64,000 nt of DNA, from positions 299,587 to 363,586 of the forward strand of contig NZ_SAUZ01000001.1 in NCBI RefSeq assembly GCF_004022215.1, in the 5' to 3' direction. Of the stretch, positions 18,831 through 26,521 are shown one piece after another. The position numbers were made by a program, and so were the translations under genes. The notes beneath the pieces were generated by a model. It was not told the origin of the DNA. It searched no databases and saw only the letters and a program-made list of their open reading frames with translations. Each line of letters starts with the position of its first letter. Position 1 is the first letter of the stretch. The DNA is from Paenirhodobacter populi (GTDB lineage: Bacteria > Pseudomonadota > Alphaproteobacteria > Rhodobacterales > Rhodobacteraceae).

Positions 18831-19631
18831 ATGACCCCAGACACACCGACATACGAGGTCAGGCTGGCGCGCGACGATCGTGATCTGCGCGCGTCGCAAC
18901 GGCTGCGCTACAAGGTCTTCGTCGAGGAGCTTGGCGGCAGCGGGCCGATGGTCGATCACGCGGCGCGGCTTGAGCGCGACGAATTCGACGCGGTCTACGA
19001 CCATCTGATCCTGATCGACCCGGCGCGCGAGGCGGAGGGCGGGCTCGATTACGTCGTCGGCGCCTACCGGCTGCTGTCGTCCGACCGGGCGGCGACCTGC
19101 GGCGGGTTCTACTGCGCGGGCGAATACGACCTGTCGCCGCTGATCGATTCGGGGCGGCGGCTGCTGGAGCTGGGGCGGTCCTGCGTCGACCGCAAGCTGC
19201 GCGGCGGGTCCGCGATGTTCCTGCTGTGGAACGGGCTTGCGGATTATGTGCTGGATCACGGGATGGAAATCCTGTTCGGCGTGGCCTCTTTCCACGGCAC
19301 GGATGTCGAGGCGCTGAAGATGCCGCTGTCCTGGCTGCACGAACATCACCTTGCACCGCCGGACATGCGCCCGCGCGCGCTGCCCGCGGCGTTCCAGCCG
19401 ATGGATCTGGTCCCGCCTGCGGAGCTGGACCGGGCGCAGGCGATGGCGCAGATGCCCAATCTCATCAAGGCCTATCTGCGGCTTGGCGGTTATGTGGGCG
19501 AGGGGGCCTTTGTTGACCGGGCCTTCAACACGACGGATGTGCTGCTGCTGATGGATACCAAGGCGATGTCCGACAAGCATCTGGCCTTCTACACCCGTCG
19601 GCATGAAACCCGGGGCGAGGGGCCGGCGTGA
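18831..19631 (+). CDS. olsB: L-ornithine N(alpha)-acyltransferase
   Basis: The 266-residue GNAT-fold acyltransferase transfers a 3-hydroxyacyl chain from ACP to ornithine, giving lyso-ornithine lipid. The family pattern is visible in LRASQRLRYKVFVEE at the N-terminus, then DHLILIDP, GAYRLLSSD, LLELGRSCVDRKLRGG and GVASFHGTD. It is followed by olsA with an overlapping stop/start (GTGA), so the two are translationally coupled. Ornithine lipids are common in Rhodobacteraceae membranes and may rise under phosphate limitation in some species, though no Pho box is evident here. Confidence 0.9.
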   Translation: MTPDTPTYEVRLARDDRDLRASQRLRYKVFVEELGGSGPMVDHAARLERDEFDAVYDHLILIDPAREAEGGLDYVVGAYRLLSSDRAATCGGFYCAGEYDLSPLIDSGRRLLELGRSCVDRKLRGGSAMFLLWNGLADYVLDHGMEILFGVASFHGTDVEALKMPLSWLHEHHLAPPDMRPRALPAAFQPMDLVPPAELDRAQAMAQMPNLIKAYLRLGGYVGEGAFVDRAFNTTDVLLLMDTKAMSDKHLAFYTRRHETRGEGPA

Positions 19632-20452
19632 TCACCTGGCAAAGCGACGCGCCGCCGCCCGCCGCGCGCCGGATCGGCCCGGCGGGCTGGTTGCGCGTGG
19701 CCGGACGCGGCGTGGTTATCGCGGTGCTGCTCTATGGCGGGCTGGCGGTGCTGTTCGCGCTGCGCGGGGGCGAAAGGCTGTTGTGCGGCCAGCGCCGGCC
19801 GTTGACGCCGTGGATGCCGCGCCTTGTCTGTCGCGCGGTGCTGGCGATCCTTGGCATCCGCTACCGCACGCGCGGCGCGCCGATGGCGCAGCCGGGCGCG
19901 GTGGTCGCCAATCATTCCTCCTGGCTCGACATCTTCACGCTGAACGCCTGTCAGGGGCTGTTCTTCGTCTCCAAGGCCGAGGTCGCGCGCTGGCCCGGCA
20001 TCGGCTTCCTCGCCCGCGCGGCGGGAACGCTGTTCATCCAGCGCGATCCGAAGGCGGCGAAGGCCCAGCAGGCCGCGATGGAGGACCGGATCCGTCTGGG
20101 TCAGCGGTTGCTGTTCTTTCCCGAAGGCACGTCGAGCGATGGCCTGCGCGTCCTGCCGTTCAAGTCGACGCTGTTTCAGGCCTTCTTCGCCGAGGGGCTG
20201 CGCGATCTGATGTGGGTGCAGCCGGTGACGGTGGTCTACCGCGCCCCCCCGGGCGAGGATCCGCGGTTCTACGGCTGGTGGGGCAGCATGGAGTTCGGGC
20301 CGCATCTGCTGCAATTACTGGCCGCGCCGCGCGGCGGGGCGGCGGAGGTGATCTTCCATCCGCCGCTGCGGGTCGCGGATTTCGCGTCTCGTAAAGAGCT
20401 TGCAGCGGCCTGCGAGGCCTTGGTGCGGGCGGGTTACGCGGAAGCGGATTGA
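19628..20452 (+). CDS. olsA: Lyso-ornithine lipid O-acyltransferase
   Basis: The 274-residue 1-acyl-glycerol-3-phosphate-acyltransferase-like enzyme completes ornithine-lipid synthesis. A membrane anchor sits near residues 25-45 (VVIAVLLYGGLAVLFAL). The acyltransferase box NHSSWLD (HxxxxD) and FFPEGTSSDG are intact. It starts with GTG overlapping the olsB stop by four bases, without its own clear ribosome site, as expected for coupling. The C-terminal ~30 residues are not conserved in a recognisable way. PlsC-type activity on lysophosphatidate as well is possible for this family. Confidence 0.88.
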   Translation: MITWQSDAPPPAARRIGPAGWLRVAGRGVVIAVLLYGGLAVLFALRGGERLLCGQRRPLTPWMPRLVCRAVLAILGIRYRTRGAPMAQPGAVVANHSSWLDIFTLNACQGLFFVSKAEVARWPGIGFLARAAGTLFIQRDPKAAKAQQAAMEDRIRLGQRLLFFPEGTSSDGLRVLPFKSTLFQAFFAEGLRDLMWVQPVTVVYRAPPGEDPRFYGWWGSMEFGPHLLQLLAAPRGGAAEVIFHPPLRVADFASRKELAAACEALVRAGYAEAD

Positions 20453-20468
20453 GGGGTGGAGAGGGTGC

Positions 20469-20572
20469 AGAGGGGGCCAGCCCCCTCGCCCGTTCCGCGC
20501 ATTCGGCGGGACATCCTTCCACTGGAAGGATGTCTAATCCGCCTCATCCCGGGATATTTATGGAAAAACGAC
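20469..20572 (+). repeat. CCCGGGATATTT intergenic repeat, copy 5, with inserted hairpin
   Basis: AGGGGGCCAGCCCCCT at the left and CATCCCGGGATATTTATGG at the right, but the centre is longer than in other copies. It contains a perfect 10-bp stem, ACATCCTTCC and its complement around a 3-base loop, at 20511-20533. It lies in the convergent gap after olsA. Confidence 0.8.
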
Positions 20573-20587
20573 GGCAGGAAGGCTGTT

Positions 20588-20821
20588 TCAGGGGGAGGGG
20601 GGAGCGCACTTTTCCTGATAATAGGCCAGAACGAACAGCCGGATCGCGGTGGCGAGGCCGGTGTCTGCGGGGCGTTCGATGTCGATACGGCTGGCCTGCG
20701 CGTTGATCCCGGTGCCGCGTTCGGCGCAGATCATCCGGAATGCCTTCCAGAATTCCGGTTCGAGCGAGACCGAGGTGCGGTGCCCCTCAAGCGTCAGGGA
20801 ATGTTTCTCGGGGCGGCTCAT
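20588..20821 (-). CDS. Ribbon-helix-helix domain protein
   Basis: The 77-residue protein has the small RHH pattern: a strand TSVSLEPEFWKAF followed by helices with ...ERGTGINAQASRID. RHH proteins bind DNA as dimers through the paired strands, so this may be a regulator, but targets are unknown. Its ATG overlaps the stop of the DUF4169 gene by four bases (ATGA), which places it last in an operon with that gene and the P450. It ends close to repeat copy 5. Confidence 0.75.
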   Translation of the reverse strand: MSRPEKHSLTLEGHRTSVSLEPEFWKAFRMICAERGTGINAQASRIDIERPADTGLATAIRLFVLAYYQEKCAPPSP

Positions 20822-21006
20822 GCCTCTTCCCCGTCGTTGCGCCTATGCGCGTCGAGCAGGGCGCGCGCCTTTTCGGCCTGCGCTTCCTCCTGTTCGCGCT
20901 GCGCGCGGGTGCGGCCGAATTTCGCCGCATTCGCATCGGCCCCGGCGCGGCGTTCGGCGCGGGCCTTCTGCTTGCGGAAACGGTTGAGGTTGGTGATCTC
21001 GGCCAT
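20818..21006 (-). CDS. DUF4169-family small protein
   Basis: A 62-residue, strongly charged helical protein starting MAEITNLNRFRKQKARAERR, the hallmark of the short alphaproteobacterial DUF4169 family. Nearly the entire length is predicted helix rich in Arg, Lys, Glu and Ala. GAGAGG precedes the ATG at 21004-21006. It starts 11 bases after the P450 stop and overlaps the RHH gene by four bases. Pairing of DUF4169 with an RHH gene suggests a joint function, which is unknown. Confidence 0.8.
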   Translation of the reverse strand: MAEITNLNRFRKQKARAERRAGADANAAKFGRTRAQREQEEAQAEKARALLDAHRRNDGEEA

Positions 21007-21017
21007 GAACAATCCTC

Positions 21018-22205
21018 TCATGCCTGCCAGCGGATTTCGAGTCTTTCGAGGCCGTGGAAATGATAGAGATCGGAATAGCGGGGCGGCGCGGCGAGGCGCA
21101 GGCCCGGCAGGCGCTGGAACAGGATCGGCAGCGCCGTGACCAGTTCGAGCCGGGCGAGCGGCGCGCCGATGCAGAAATGCGCCCCGGCGCCGAAGCTGAA
21201 ATTCGTCTGCACCGGGCGGGCGGGATCGAAGCGGGCGGGATCTTCCCACGGGCCGGGGTCGCGGTTCGCGCCGCCCAGAAGCAGGCCGATCCGATCGCCG
21301 CGGCGGAAGGTCTCGCCGCCGAGGTCGATATCCTCAAGGACCCAGCGGGTGAACATGTGGAGCGGCGGGTCGTGGCGCAGGATTTCCTCGATCGTGCCGG
21401 GGGCGCGATCGGGCGTCAGCCAGTCCGCGCCGGTGCCGGTTTCGAGGAGTGTCTTCACCCCGTTGCCGATGGTGTGGACCGTCGCCTCATGCCCCGCGTT
21501 CAGCAGCAGGATGCAGGTGGTGATCAGCTCCGCACGCGACAGCCGGTCACCGGCCTCTTCCGCGGCGAGAAGCTCCGAGATCAGGTCGTTCGCCGGCGTG
21601 CGGCGGCGGAGCGTGGCGTAGCTGTCGATGAAGTCGACGAAAGCCTCGGTCGCGGCGACGGCGGCGTCTTCGCTCGCGCGGGTGCGTTTCGCCTGATACA
21701 TGCCGACCATCGCGTTCGACCAGCGCAGGAGATCGTCCGCGCGGTCCTCGGGCACGCCGAGCAGGCGCGCGATCACGATCACCGGGATCGGCTGGGCGAA
21801 ATGGGTGATGAGATCGCAGCCGCCGGTCGGGAAGCGGTCGATCAGGTCGTGGGCGAGCACGGCGATTTCGGGCGCGAGCGTGGCGATGCGGTTCGAGGTG
21901 AAGGCGCGCAGCACCAGCCGCCGCAGGCGGGCGTGATGCGCACCGTCGCGTTCGAGCATGGAATGCGCCTCGACCGCGTAGAAGGGCTTCAGGTGGTCGG
22001 GGATGGCGGGGGCGCATTCGGCCGGGGCCTCGCGCCCGAGGCGGCGGTCGCGGAATGCGGCGCCGGTGACATGGGCGCGGGCGGTGACGGGCAGGCCGTA
22101 GTCTTCCCAGAAGGCGAAGGGGCCGGCGGCGCGGACCCGGTCGTAAAAGGGCCAGGGGTTCTGGACGAAATCGGGATCGAGGGGGGATTGTGCGATGCGT
22201 TGCAT
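21018..22205 (-). CDS. Cytochrome P450
   Basis: The 395-residue soluble class I P450 has an intact haem loop FSFGAGAHFCIGAPLARLE with the axial Cys, the I-helix LLNAGHEATVHTIGNG (the usual acid-Thr replaced by Glu-Ala-Thr order), and the ExxR-type IEEILRHDPP. Such enzymes need a ferredoxin and reductase from elsewhere; none is adjacent. The start at ATG 22203-22205 (MQRIAQSPLDPDFVQNPWPF) matches the family N-terminus. The substrate is unknown. It heads an operon with the DUF4169 and RHH genes. Confidence 0.93.
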   Translation of the reverse strand: MQRIAQSPLDPDFVQNPWPFYDRVRAAGPFAFWEDYGLPVTARAHVTGAAFRDRRLGREAPAECAPAIPDHLKPFYAVEAHSMLERDGAHHARLRRLVLRAFTSNRIATLAPEIAVLAHDLIDRFPTGGCDLITHFAQPIPVIVIARLLGVPEDRADDLLRWSNAMVGMYQAKRTRASEDAAVAATEAFVDFIDSYATLRRRTPANDLISELLAAEEAGDRLSRAELITTCILLLNAGHEATVHTIGNGVKTLLETGTGADWLTPDRAPGTIEEILRHDPPLHMFTRWVLEDIDLGGETFRRGDRIGLLLGGANRDPGPWEDPARFDPARPVQTNFSFGAGAHFCIGAPLARLELVTALPILFQRLPGLRLAAPPRYSDLYHFHGLERLEIRWQA

Positions 22206-22306
22206 GGTGGCTCCGGGTCCTGCAGCGTTGAAAGCGCAGGACGGGGGCGGATGCAAGGCTTGTGTCCGGGCGCGGACCGGCGTTCAGTGGGGAAAAGGAG
22301 ACTGCC

Positions 22307-22756
22307 ATGAGCCTGACGATTTCACCCGTGGACTATGACGACCGGCCCGACTGGGAAGCCCTGTTCCAGGGCTATGCCGATTTCTACGACACGGATGCGC
22401 GGGGCGCGATCGGCACGGTCTGGAGCTGGATCCTCGATGCCGAAGAGCCGTTCTGGGCGGATATCGCGCGGGACGGCGAGGGGCGGGCGCTTGGGCTGGT
22501 GCAATACTCGCTGCTGCACCGGTCGCTGTCGGGGGGGCGGGTGATCTATCTGTCCGACCTGTTCACCGTCCCCGAGGCGCGGGGCAAGGGCGTCGGGCGG
22601 GCGCTGATCGACCATGTGCGCGCCTTCGCGCGGGAGAACGGCTATGGGTCCGTCCGCTGGCTGACGCATGAGACGAACGACACCGCGCGGCGGCTGTATG
22701 ACAGCTATGCGCCGGCCTCGGGGTTCATCCTTTACACGATGCCTTCGGGCGGCTGA
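22307..22756 (+). CDS. GNAT-family N-acetyltransferase
   Basis: The 149-residue protein has a GNAT fold with the acetyl-CoA site LFTVPEARGKGVGRALIDHV (the R/Q-x-x-G-x-G/A loop). The substrate is not identifiable. GAAAAGGAG lies ahead of the ATG at 22307. Its last eight codons overlap the 3' end of the convergent pyrimidine-dimer glycosylase gene by 25 bases. Confidence 0.9.
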   Translation: MSLTISPVDYDDRPDWEALFQGYADFYDTDARGAIGTVWSWILDAEEPFWADIARDGEGRALGLVQYSLLHRSLSGGRVIYLSDLFTVPEARGKGVGRALIDHVRAFARENGYGSVRWLTHETNDTARRLYDSYAPASGFILYTMPSGG

Positions 22757-23148
22757 GCCCGGCGGCGTTTTGCCCCGGCGAGGCGTTCGGCGATGCGCGC
22801 GCGGTTGAGCGCCATCGCCTCCGCCGTCGGCACCCAGTCGGCACGCCAGAGAGGCGGGATGCCGGCGATCAGGCTTTCGGGATCGGTAAAGCCGGGGGAG
22901 AAGCCGCGGGCCCGCATCTCGGCGATCAGGGCGGTCTGGCGGCGGAGCAGATAGCCGGTGCGGGGGAAGAAGAACCGCACATGCCCGGTGCCGAGGCGAT
23001 AGGTCCGAGGATTGCGCGGGTCATCCGGCGTTTCGCCGCGCGCGATCGCGGCGCGGACGAGGCCGAAGATGCGCGGCAGCTCGCGGTATTCGGCGACGAG
23101 ATGCGGGCCGGTCAGCTCTTCCGGCGGGATGCAGTTGATGCGGGTCAC
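22732..23148 (-). CDS. Pyrimidine-dimer DNA glycosylase (T4 endonuclease V-like)
   Basis: With GTG at 23146-23148 as start, the protein has 138 residues, exactly the length of phage T4 DenV. It begins (M)TRINCIPPEELTGPHLVAEY. Thr2, whose alpha-amine attacks the damaged base, and Glu23 in EYRELPR are both conserved at the T4 positions, and GTGHVRFFFPRTGYLLRRQ matches the next block. It would excise UV-induced cyclobutane dimers in one step. A longer reading frame upstream exists but would bury the catalytic Thr, so the GTG start is required for function. The homologue is patchily distributed in bacteria. Confidence 0.9.
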   Translation of the reverse strand: MTRINCIPPEELTGPHLVAEYRELPRIFGLVRAAIARGETPDDPRNPRTYRLGTGHVRFFFPRTGYLLRRQTALIAEMRARGFSPGFTDPESLIAGIPPLWRADWVPTAEAMALNRARIAERLAGAKRRRAQPPEGIV

Positions 23149-23167
23149 GATGCGCCTGTTCAAAGGA

Positions 23168-23191
23168 GAAGGGCGGCCGGGGCCGCCCTTC
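23168..23191 (-). terminator. Hairpin between fumC and the dimer glycosylase gene
   Basis: GAAGGGCGGCC and its exact complement meet around a 2-base centre, 20 bases after the fumC stop. It is followed on the minus strand by TCTCCTTT, a weak U-tract. Confidence 0.65.
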
Positions 23192-23211
23192 AAGACGATC
23201 TCTCGGCCAGA

Positions 23212-24606
23212 TCAGCCCTTCGGGCCGATCATGTCCTCGGGGCGGACGATCTTGTCGAAGGTCGCCTCGTCGACGAAACCGAGCTTCACGGCCTCTTCGC
23301 GGAGCGTGGTGCCGTTCTTGTGCGCGGTCTTGGCGACCTTGGTGGCGTTGTCGTAGCCGATGGTGGGCGCAAGCGCTGTGACCAGCATCAGCGATTCCTT
23401 CATCAGCTTTTCGATCCGGCTGGTGTTCGCCTTGGTGCCGACGACCATGTGGTCGGTGAAGGAGCCCGCCGCGTCGCCCAGAAGCTGCATCGACTGGAGG
23501 ACGTTGTAGCTCATCATCGGGTTGTAGACGTTGAGCTCGAAATGCCCCTGCGATCCGGCGAAGCCGACGGCCGCGTCATTGCCCATGACATGGGCGCAGA
23601 CCATCGTCAGCGCCTCGGCCTGCGTCGGGTTGACCTTGCCCGGCATGATCGAGGAGCCGGGTTCGTTTTCCGGCAGGATCAGCTCGCCCAGACCCGAGCG
23701 CGGGCCGGAGCCGAGGAGCCGCAGGTCGTTGGCGATCTTGAAGCACGAGGCCGCGACCGTCTTGAGCGCGCCCGAGAACATCACCATCGCGTCATGCGCG
23801 GCCAGCGCCTCGAACTTGTTCGGCGCGGTGATGAAGGGCAGGTTGGTGATCTCGGCGATCTGGGCGGCGATGCGGGTGTCCCAGCCGACCTTGGTGTTCA
23901 GCCCGGTGCCGACGGCGGTACCGCCCTGCGCCAGTTGGTAGATGTCGCCGAGCGCCCATTTCACCCGCGCGATGCCCTTGTCGATCTGCGTCGCATAGCC
24001 CGAGAATTCCTGGCCCAAAGTCAGCGGCGTCGCATCCTGGGTATGCGTCCGGCCGATCTTGATGATGTCCTTGAATTCCTCGGACTTGGCCCAGAGCGCC
24101 TTCGACAGCTTTTCCAGACCCGGCAGCAGCACGTCGCGCGCCTGCATGCCGATGGCGACGTGCATCGCCGTCGGGAAGGTGTCGTTCGACGACTGGCCCA
24201 TGTTGACGTGATCGTTCGGGTGGACGGGCTTTTTCGAGCCCTTCACGCCGCCCAGAATCTCGATCGCGCGGTTCGAGATCACCTCGTTCGCGTTCATGTT
24301 CGACTGCGTGCCGGAGCCCGTCTGCCACACGACCAGCGGGAAGTTGTCGTCGAACTTGCCGTCGATCACCTCCGTCGCCGCCTCGATGATCGCATCGGCG
24401 AGCTCGGGGGCCAGATCGCCCTGTGCCTTGTTGACCGTCGCCGCGGCCTTCTTGATCACGCCGAGGGCGCGGATGATCGGCACGGGCTGATGTTCCCATC
24501 CGATCGGGAAATTGATGATCGAGCGCTGCGTCTGCGCGCCCCAGTATTTGTCGGCGGGAACTTCGAGCGGACCGAAGCTGTCGGTCTCGGTGCGGGTCGC
24601 GGTCAT
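23212..24606 (-). CDS. fumC: Class II fumarate hydratase
   Basis: The 464-residue enzyme hydrates fumarate to malate in the TCA cycle and needs no iron-sulfur cluster. The family signature [13 protein letters not shown] is complete, and [20 protein letters not shown] and [17 protein letters not shown] text ([19 protein letters not shown]) mark the other active-site segments. The ATG at 24606 has GGAGG a few bases upstream. It is divergent from doxX. Confidence 0.96.
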   Translation of the reverse strand: MTATRTETDSFGPLEVPADKYWGAQTQRSIINFPIGWEHQPVPIIRALGVIKKAAATVNKAQGDLAPELADAIIEAATEVIDGKFDDNFPLVVWQTGSGTQSNMNANEVISNRAIEILGGVKGSKKPVHPNDHVNMGQSSNDTFPTAMHVAIGMQARDVLLPGLEKLSKALWAKSEEFKDIIKIGRTHTQDATPLTLGQEFSGYATQIDKGIARVKWALGDIYQLAQGGTAVGTGLNTKVGWDTRIAAQIAEITNLPFITAPNKFEALAAHDAMVMFSGALKTVAASCFKIANDLRLLGSGPRSGLGELILPENEPGSSIMPGKVNPTQAEALTMVCAHVMGNDAAVGFAGSQGHFELNVYNPMMSYNVLQSMQLLGDAAGSFTDHMVVGTKANTSRIEKLMKESLMLVTALAPTIGYDNATKVAKTAHKNGTTLREEAVKLGFVDEATFDKIVRPEDMIGPKG

Positions 24607-24845
24607 CAGGGCCTCCGTGAAAACCTATGGACTGCATGGGTTCTAGGGCGGTGGGGCGGTCTTTGCAATCCGTATGCGCGCGACCGTATGCGAAGGTATG
24701 CAGACTTGATCCAGCGCAAGGACGCAAGCGCCGCGCGGGCGTAGCCGGAAGGGCGATGCGATCGTTCTGCCCGGTGCAGCGACGCGCGGTCCGGGGAACG
24801 GCCCGATGGCCCATTTCCCGTCCCGGAAACAGAAGGATGAGAGAC

Positions 24846-25418
24846 ATGGATGAGATGACTTCGGGTCCGAGGGAAAGGCTGATCCTGCCGTTCCTGGCGC
24901 CGTTCTATCACGGCTTCGCGCAGCCATGGGGCTGGCTCGCGTTCCGGGTGATTGTCGGCGGGATGCTGGTGATCGAGGGCTGGCCGAAGATTCTCGCGCC
25001 GATGGCGCAGGTGGGCTTCGTCGAGGCGATGGGGTTCCATCCGGGGTGGCTGTTCTCGCCGCTGCTGGCGGTGATGCAGGTGTTCGGGGGCGCGGCGATC
25101 GTGCTGGGCCTGCTGACGCGGCCGATGGCGCTGGCCAGTGCGGTGATGCTGGCGATCACGCTCTATTACCACATCACCCGCCCGTTCGGACATGCCTTCC
25201 TGACGCCCGAGGGGCTGGCCTTCCTCAAGGATAATGCGCAGTTCCTGACGCCGCAGGGGCAGGCGCGGCTGCTGCTCGATGGCGGCACGGCCTTCCTTGA
25301 AACGGTGCAGACCAAGGCGGAGCAGAATTCGCTGTTCTGGGCGGCGGGGGCGGCGATCATCGCGGCCTTCGGCGGGGGGCGGATTTCGCTCGACCGGGTG
25401 ATCGGCAAGGAATTCTGA
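24846..25418 (+). CDS. DoxX-family membrane protein
   Basis: The 190-residue protein has about four membrane spans. FRVIVGGMLVIEGWPKI, the following LLAVMQVFGGAAIVLGLLTR and MALASAVMLAITLYYHI are typical DoxX segments. A C-terminal AAGAAIIAAFGGGRISLDR ends the last span. DoxX proteins are linked to oxidative stress or to quinone/thiol chemistry in some bacteria. The precise role is unknown. The start is ATG 24846 with AAGGA eight bases upstream; the earlier ATG 24837 overlaps that box. Confidence 0.88.
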   Translation: MDEMTSGPRERLILPFLAPFYHGFAQPWGWLAFRVIVGGMLVIEGWPKILAPMAQVGFVEAMGFHPGWLFSPLLAVMQVFGGAAIVLGLLTRPMALASAVMLAITLYYHITRPFGHAFLTPEGLAFLKDNAQFLTPQGQARLLLDGGTAFLETVQTKAEQNSLFWAAGAAIIAAFGGGRISLDRVIGKEF

Positions 25419-25439
25419 ACAGGCCCCCTTGAGACGACT

Positions 25440-25463
25440 GCGCCCCGCGATGCGGGGCGCTTT
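25440..25463 (+). terminator. Terminator of the doxX gene
   Basis: Perfect 9-bp stem GCGCCCCGC / GCGGGGCGC with a GAT loop, then TTTG. It lies between convergent doxX and sspB. Confidence 0.75.
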
Positions 25464-25467
25464 GCAT

Positions 25468-25935
25468 TCAGGGCTTGCGGAACTTGTCGAGGCTGACGAC
25501 CTCCCCCGGCGTGCGGGGTTTTTCCTCGGCGGCCGGGGCGGCTTCCTCGGCGTCGTCCTCTTCGTCCTCGTCATCCTCGTAATCCTGCGTCTCGAACCGC
25601 AGGCCGAATTCGACCGAGGGATCGACGAAGGTCTGCACCGCGTCGAAGGGGATATACAGCGGCTCCGGCGAATTGCCGAAGTTCAGCGTGATCGAGAAAC
25701 CCTCGTCCGTGACGGTCAGGTTTTCATACCAGTGCTGGATGACGATGGTCATTTCCTCGGGGTAGCGGGTCTTCAGCCAGTCGGCCATTTCAACCCCGGG
25801 ATGCTGGCTGTCGAAGGTGATGAAGAAGTGGTGCGGTTCCGGCAGGCCGTTCTGCGCCACGTCCTCCAGCACGGTCTGGATGAGCCCGCGCATGGCCCGG
25901 TGCATGAGATTTCCGTAGTCGATGCTGCGCGTCAT
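25468..25935 (-). CDS. sspB: ClpXP adaptor SspB (alphaproteobacterial type)
   Basis: The 155-residue adaptor delivers ssrA-tagged and other substrates to ClpXP. The globular part (MTRSIDYGNLMHRAMRGLIQ to FVDPSVEFGLRF) is followed by an acidic linker (DYEDDEDEEDDAEEAAPA) and the ClpX-binding tail VVSLDKFRKP, the family's three-part plan. GAAGGAG precedes the ATG 25933-25935. In Caulobacter, SspB helps degrade cell-cycle proteins, so it connects with chpT biology 7 kb away, though not in an operon. Confidence 0.95.
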   Translation of the reverse strand: MTRSIDYGNLMHRAMRGLIQTVLEDVAQNGLPEPHHFFITFDSQHPGVEMADWLKTRYPEEMTIVIQHWYENLTVTDEGFSITLNFGNSPEPLYIPFDAVQTFVDPSVEFGLRFETQDYEDDEDEEDDAEEAAPAAEEKPRTPGEVVSLDKFRKP

Positions 25936-26100
25936 GGCTGCTCCTTCTGTTTGCTCCAACATAGGAGATTCGCGGCGCAAGGGAAGGGGGGACGCGCGCC
26001 GCGCGCCGGAACCCGCCCCCACGTCGCGCGGGTGTTGCGGCCCGGTATTGTGCGGGCGGCAAACGGTATTACATTCCTGTCATGCGAAGGGAGATGACGG

Positions 26101-26370
26101 ATGGCCGGTGGCTGGGCGCGCGATGGCGCGGTGAACGAACAGATCGACGCCTCGATCGAGGATGAGCTGAAACGCCTGCAATCGCGGCCGAAGCCGGTCG
26201 GCGAAAGCCTGACCCATTGCGCCGAATGCGACGAGCCGATCCCCGAGGCGCGGCGTCGTGCGATCCCCGGCGTGAAGCTGTGCATCGACTGCCAGAATGC
26301 CCACGACCATCGCCCGAAACAGCGCGGCGGGATCAACCGCCGCGCGTCGAAGGATGCCTTGCTGAAGTGA
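26101..26370 (+). CDS. DksA/TraR C4-type zinc-finger protein
   Basis: The 89-residue short DksA/TraR relative has a central CAECDEPIPEARRRAIPG... KLCIDCQ zinc finger (CxxC-x17-CxxC). Its short N-terminal helix is too short to form the full DksA coiled coil, so it resembles E. coli YbiI more than DksA. It may touch the RNA polymerase secondary channel, but this is unproven for the short class. AAGGGAG precedes the ATG at 26101. A repeat copy follows. Confidence 0.85.
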   Translation: MAGGWARDGAVNEQIDASIEDELKRLQSRPKPVGESLTHCAECDEPIPEARRRAIPGVKLCIDCQNAHDHRPKQRGGINRRASKDALLK

Positions 26371-26420
26371 GCCTCGGAGCCTGTTTCAACGCCTCGCGAA
26401 GCGGCCTTTTCCCTTTCATC

Positions 26421-26479
26421 TTTCCACAAATATCCCGGGGGTGAGGGCCAAGGGCCCGAGGGGGCGGCGCCCCCTGCCA
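26421..26479 (-). repeat. CCCGGGATATTT intergenic repeat, copy 6 (inverted)
   Basis: Reads CCACAAATATCCCGGGGGTG then GGGGGCGGCGCCCCCTG on the plus strand, the reverse of the other copies. It sits in the convergent gap between the zinc-finger gene and the lipoate ligase gene. Confidence 0.85.
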
Positions 26480-26521
26480 CGCCTCCGCCGGCGCGCCCGG
26501 ATCGGGTTTCGGAACCCCCTC

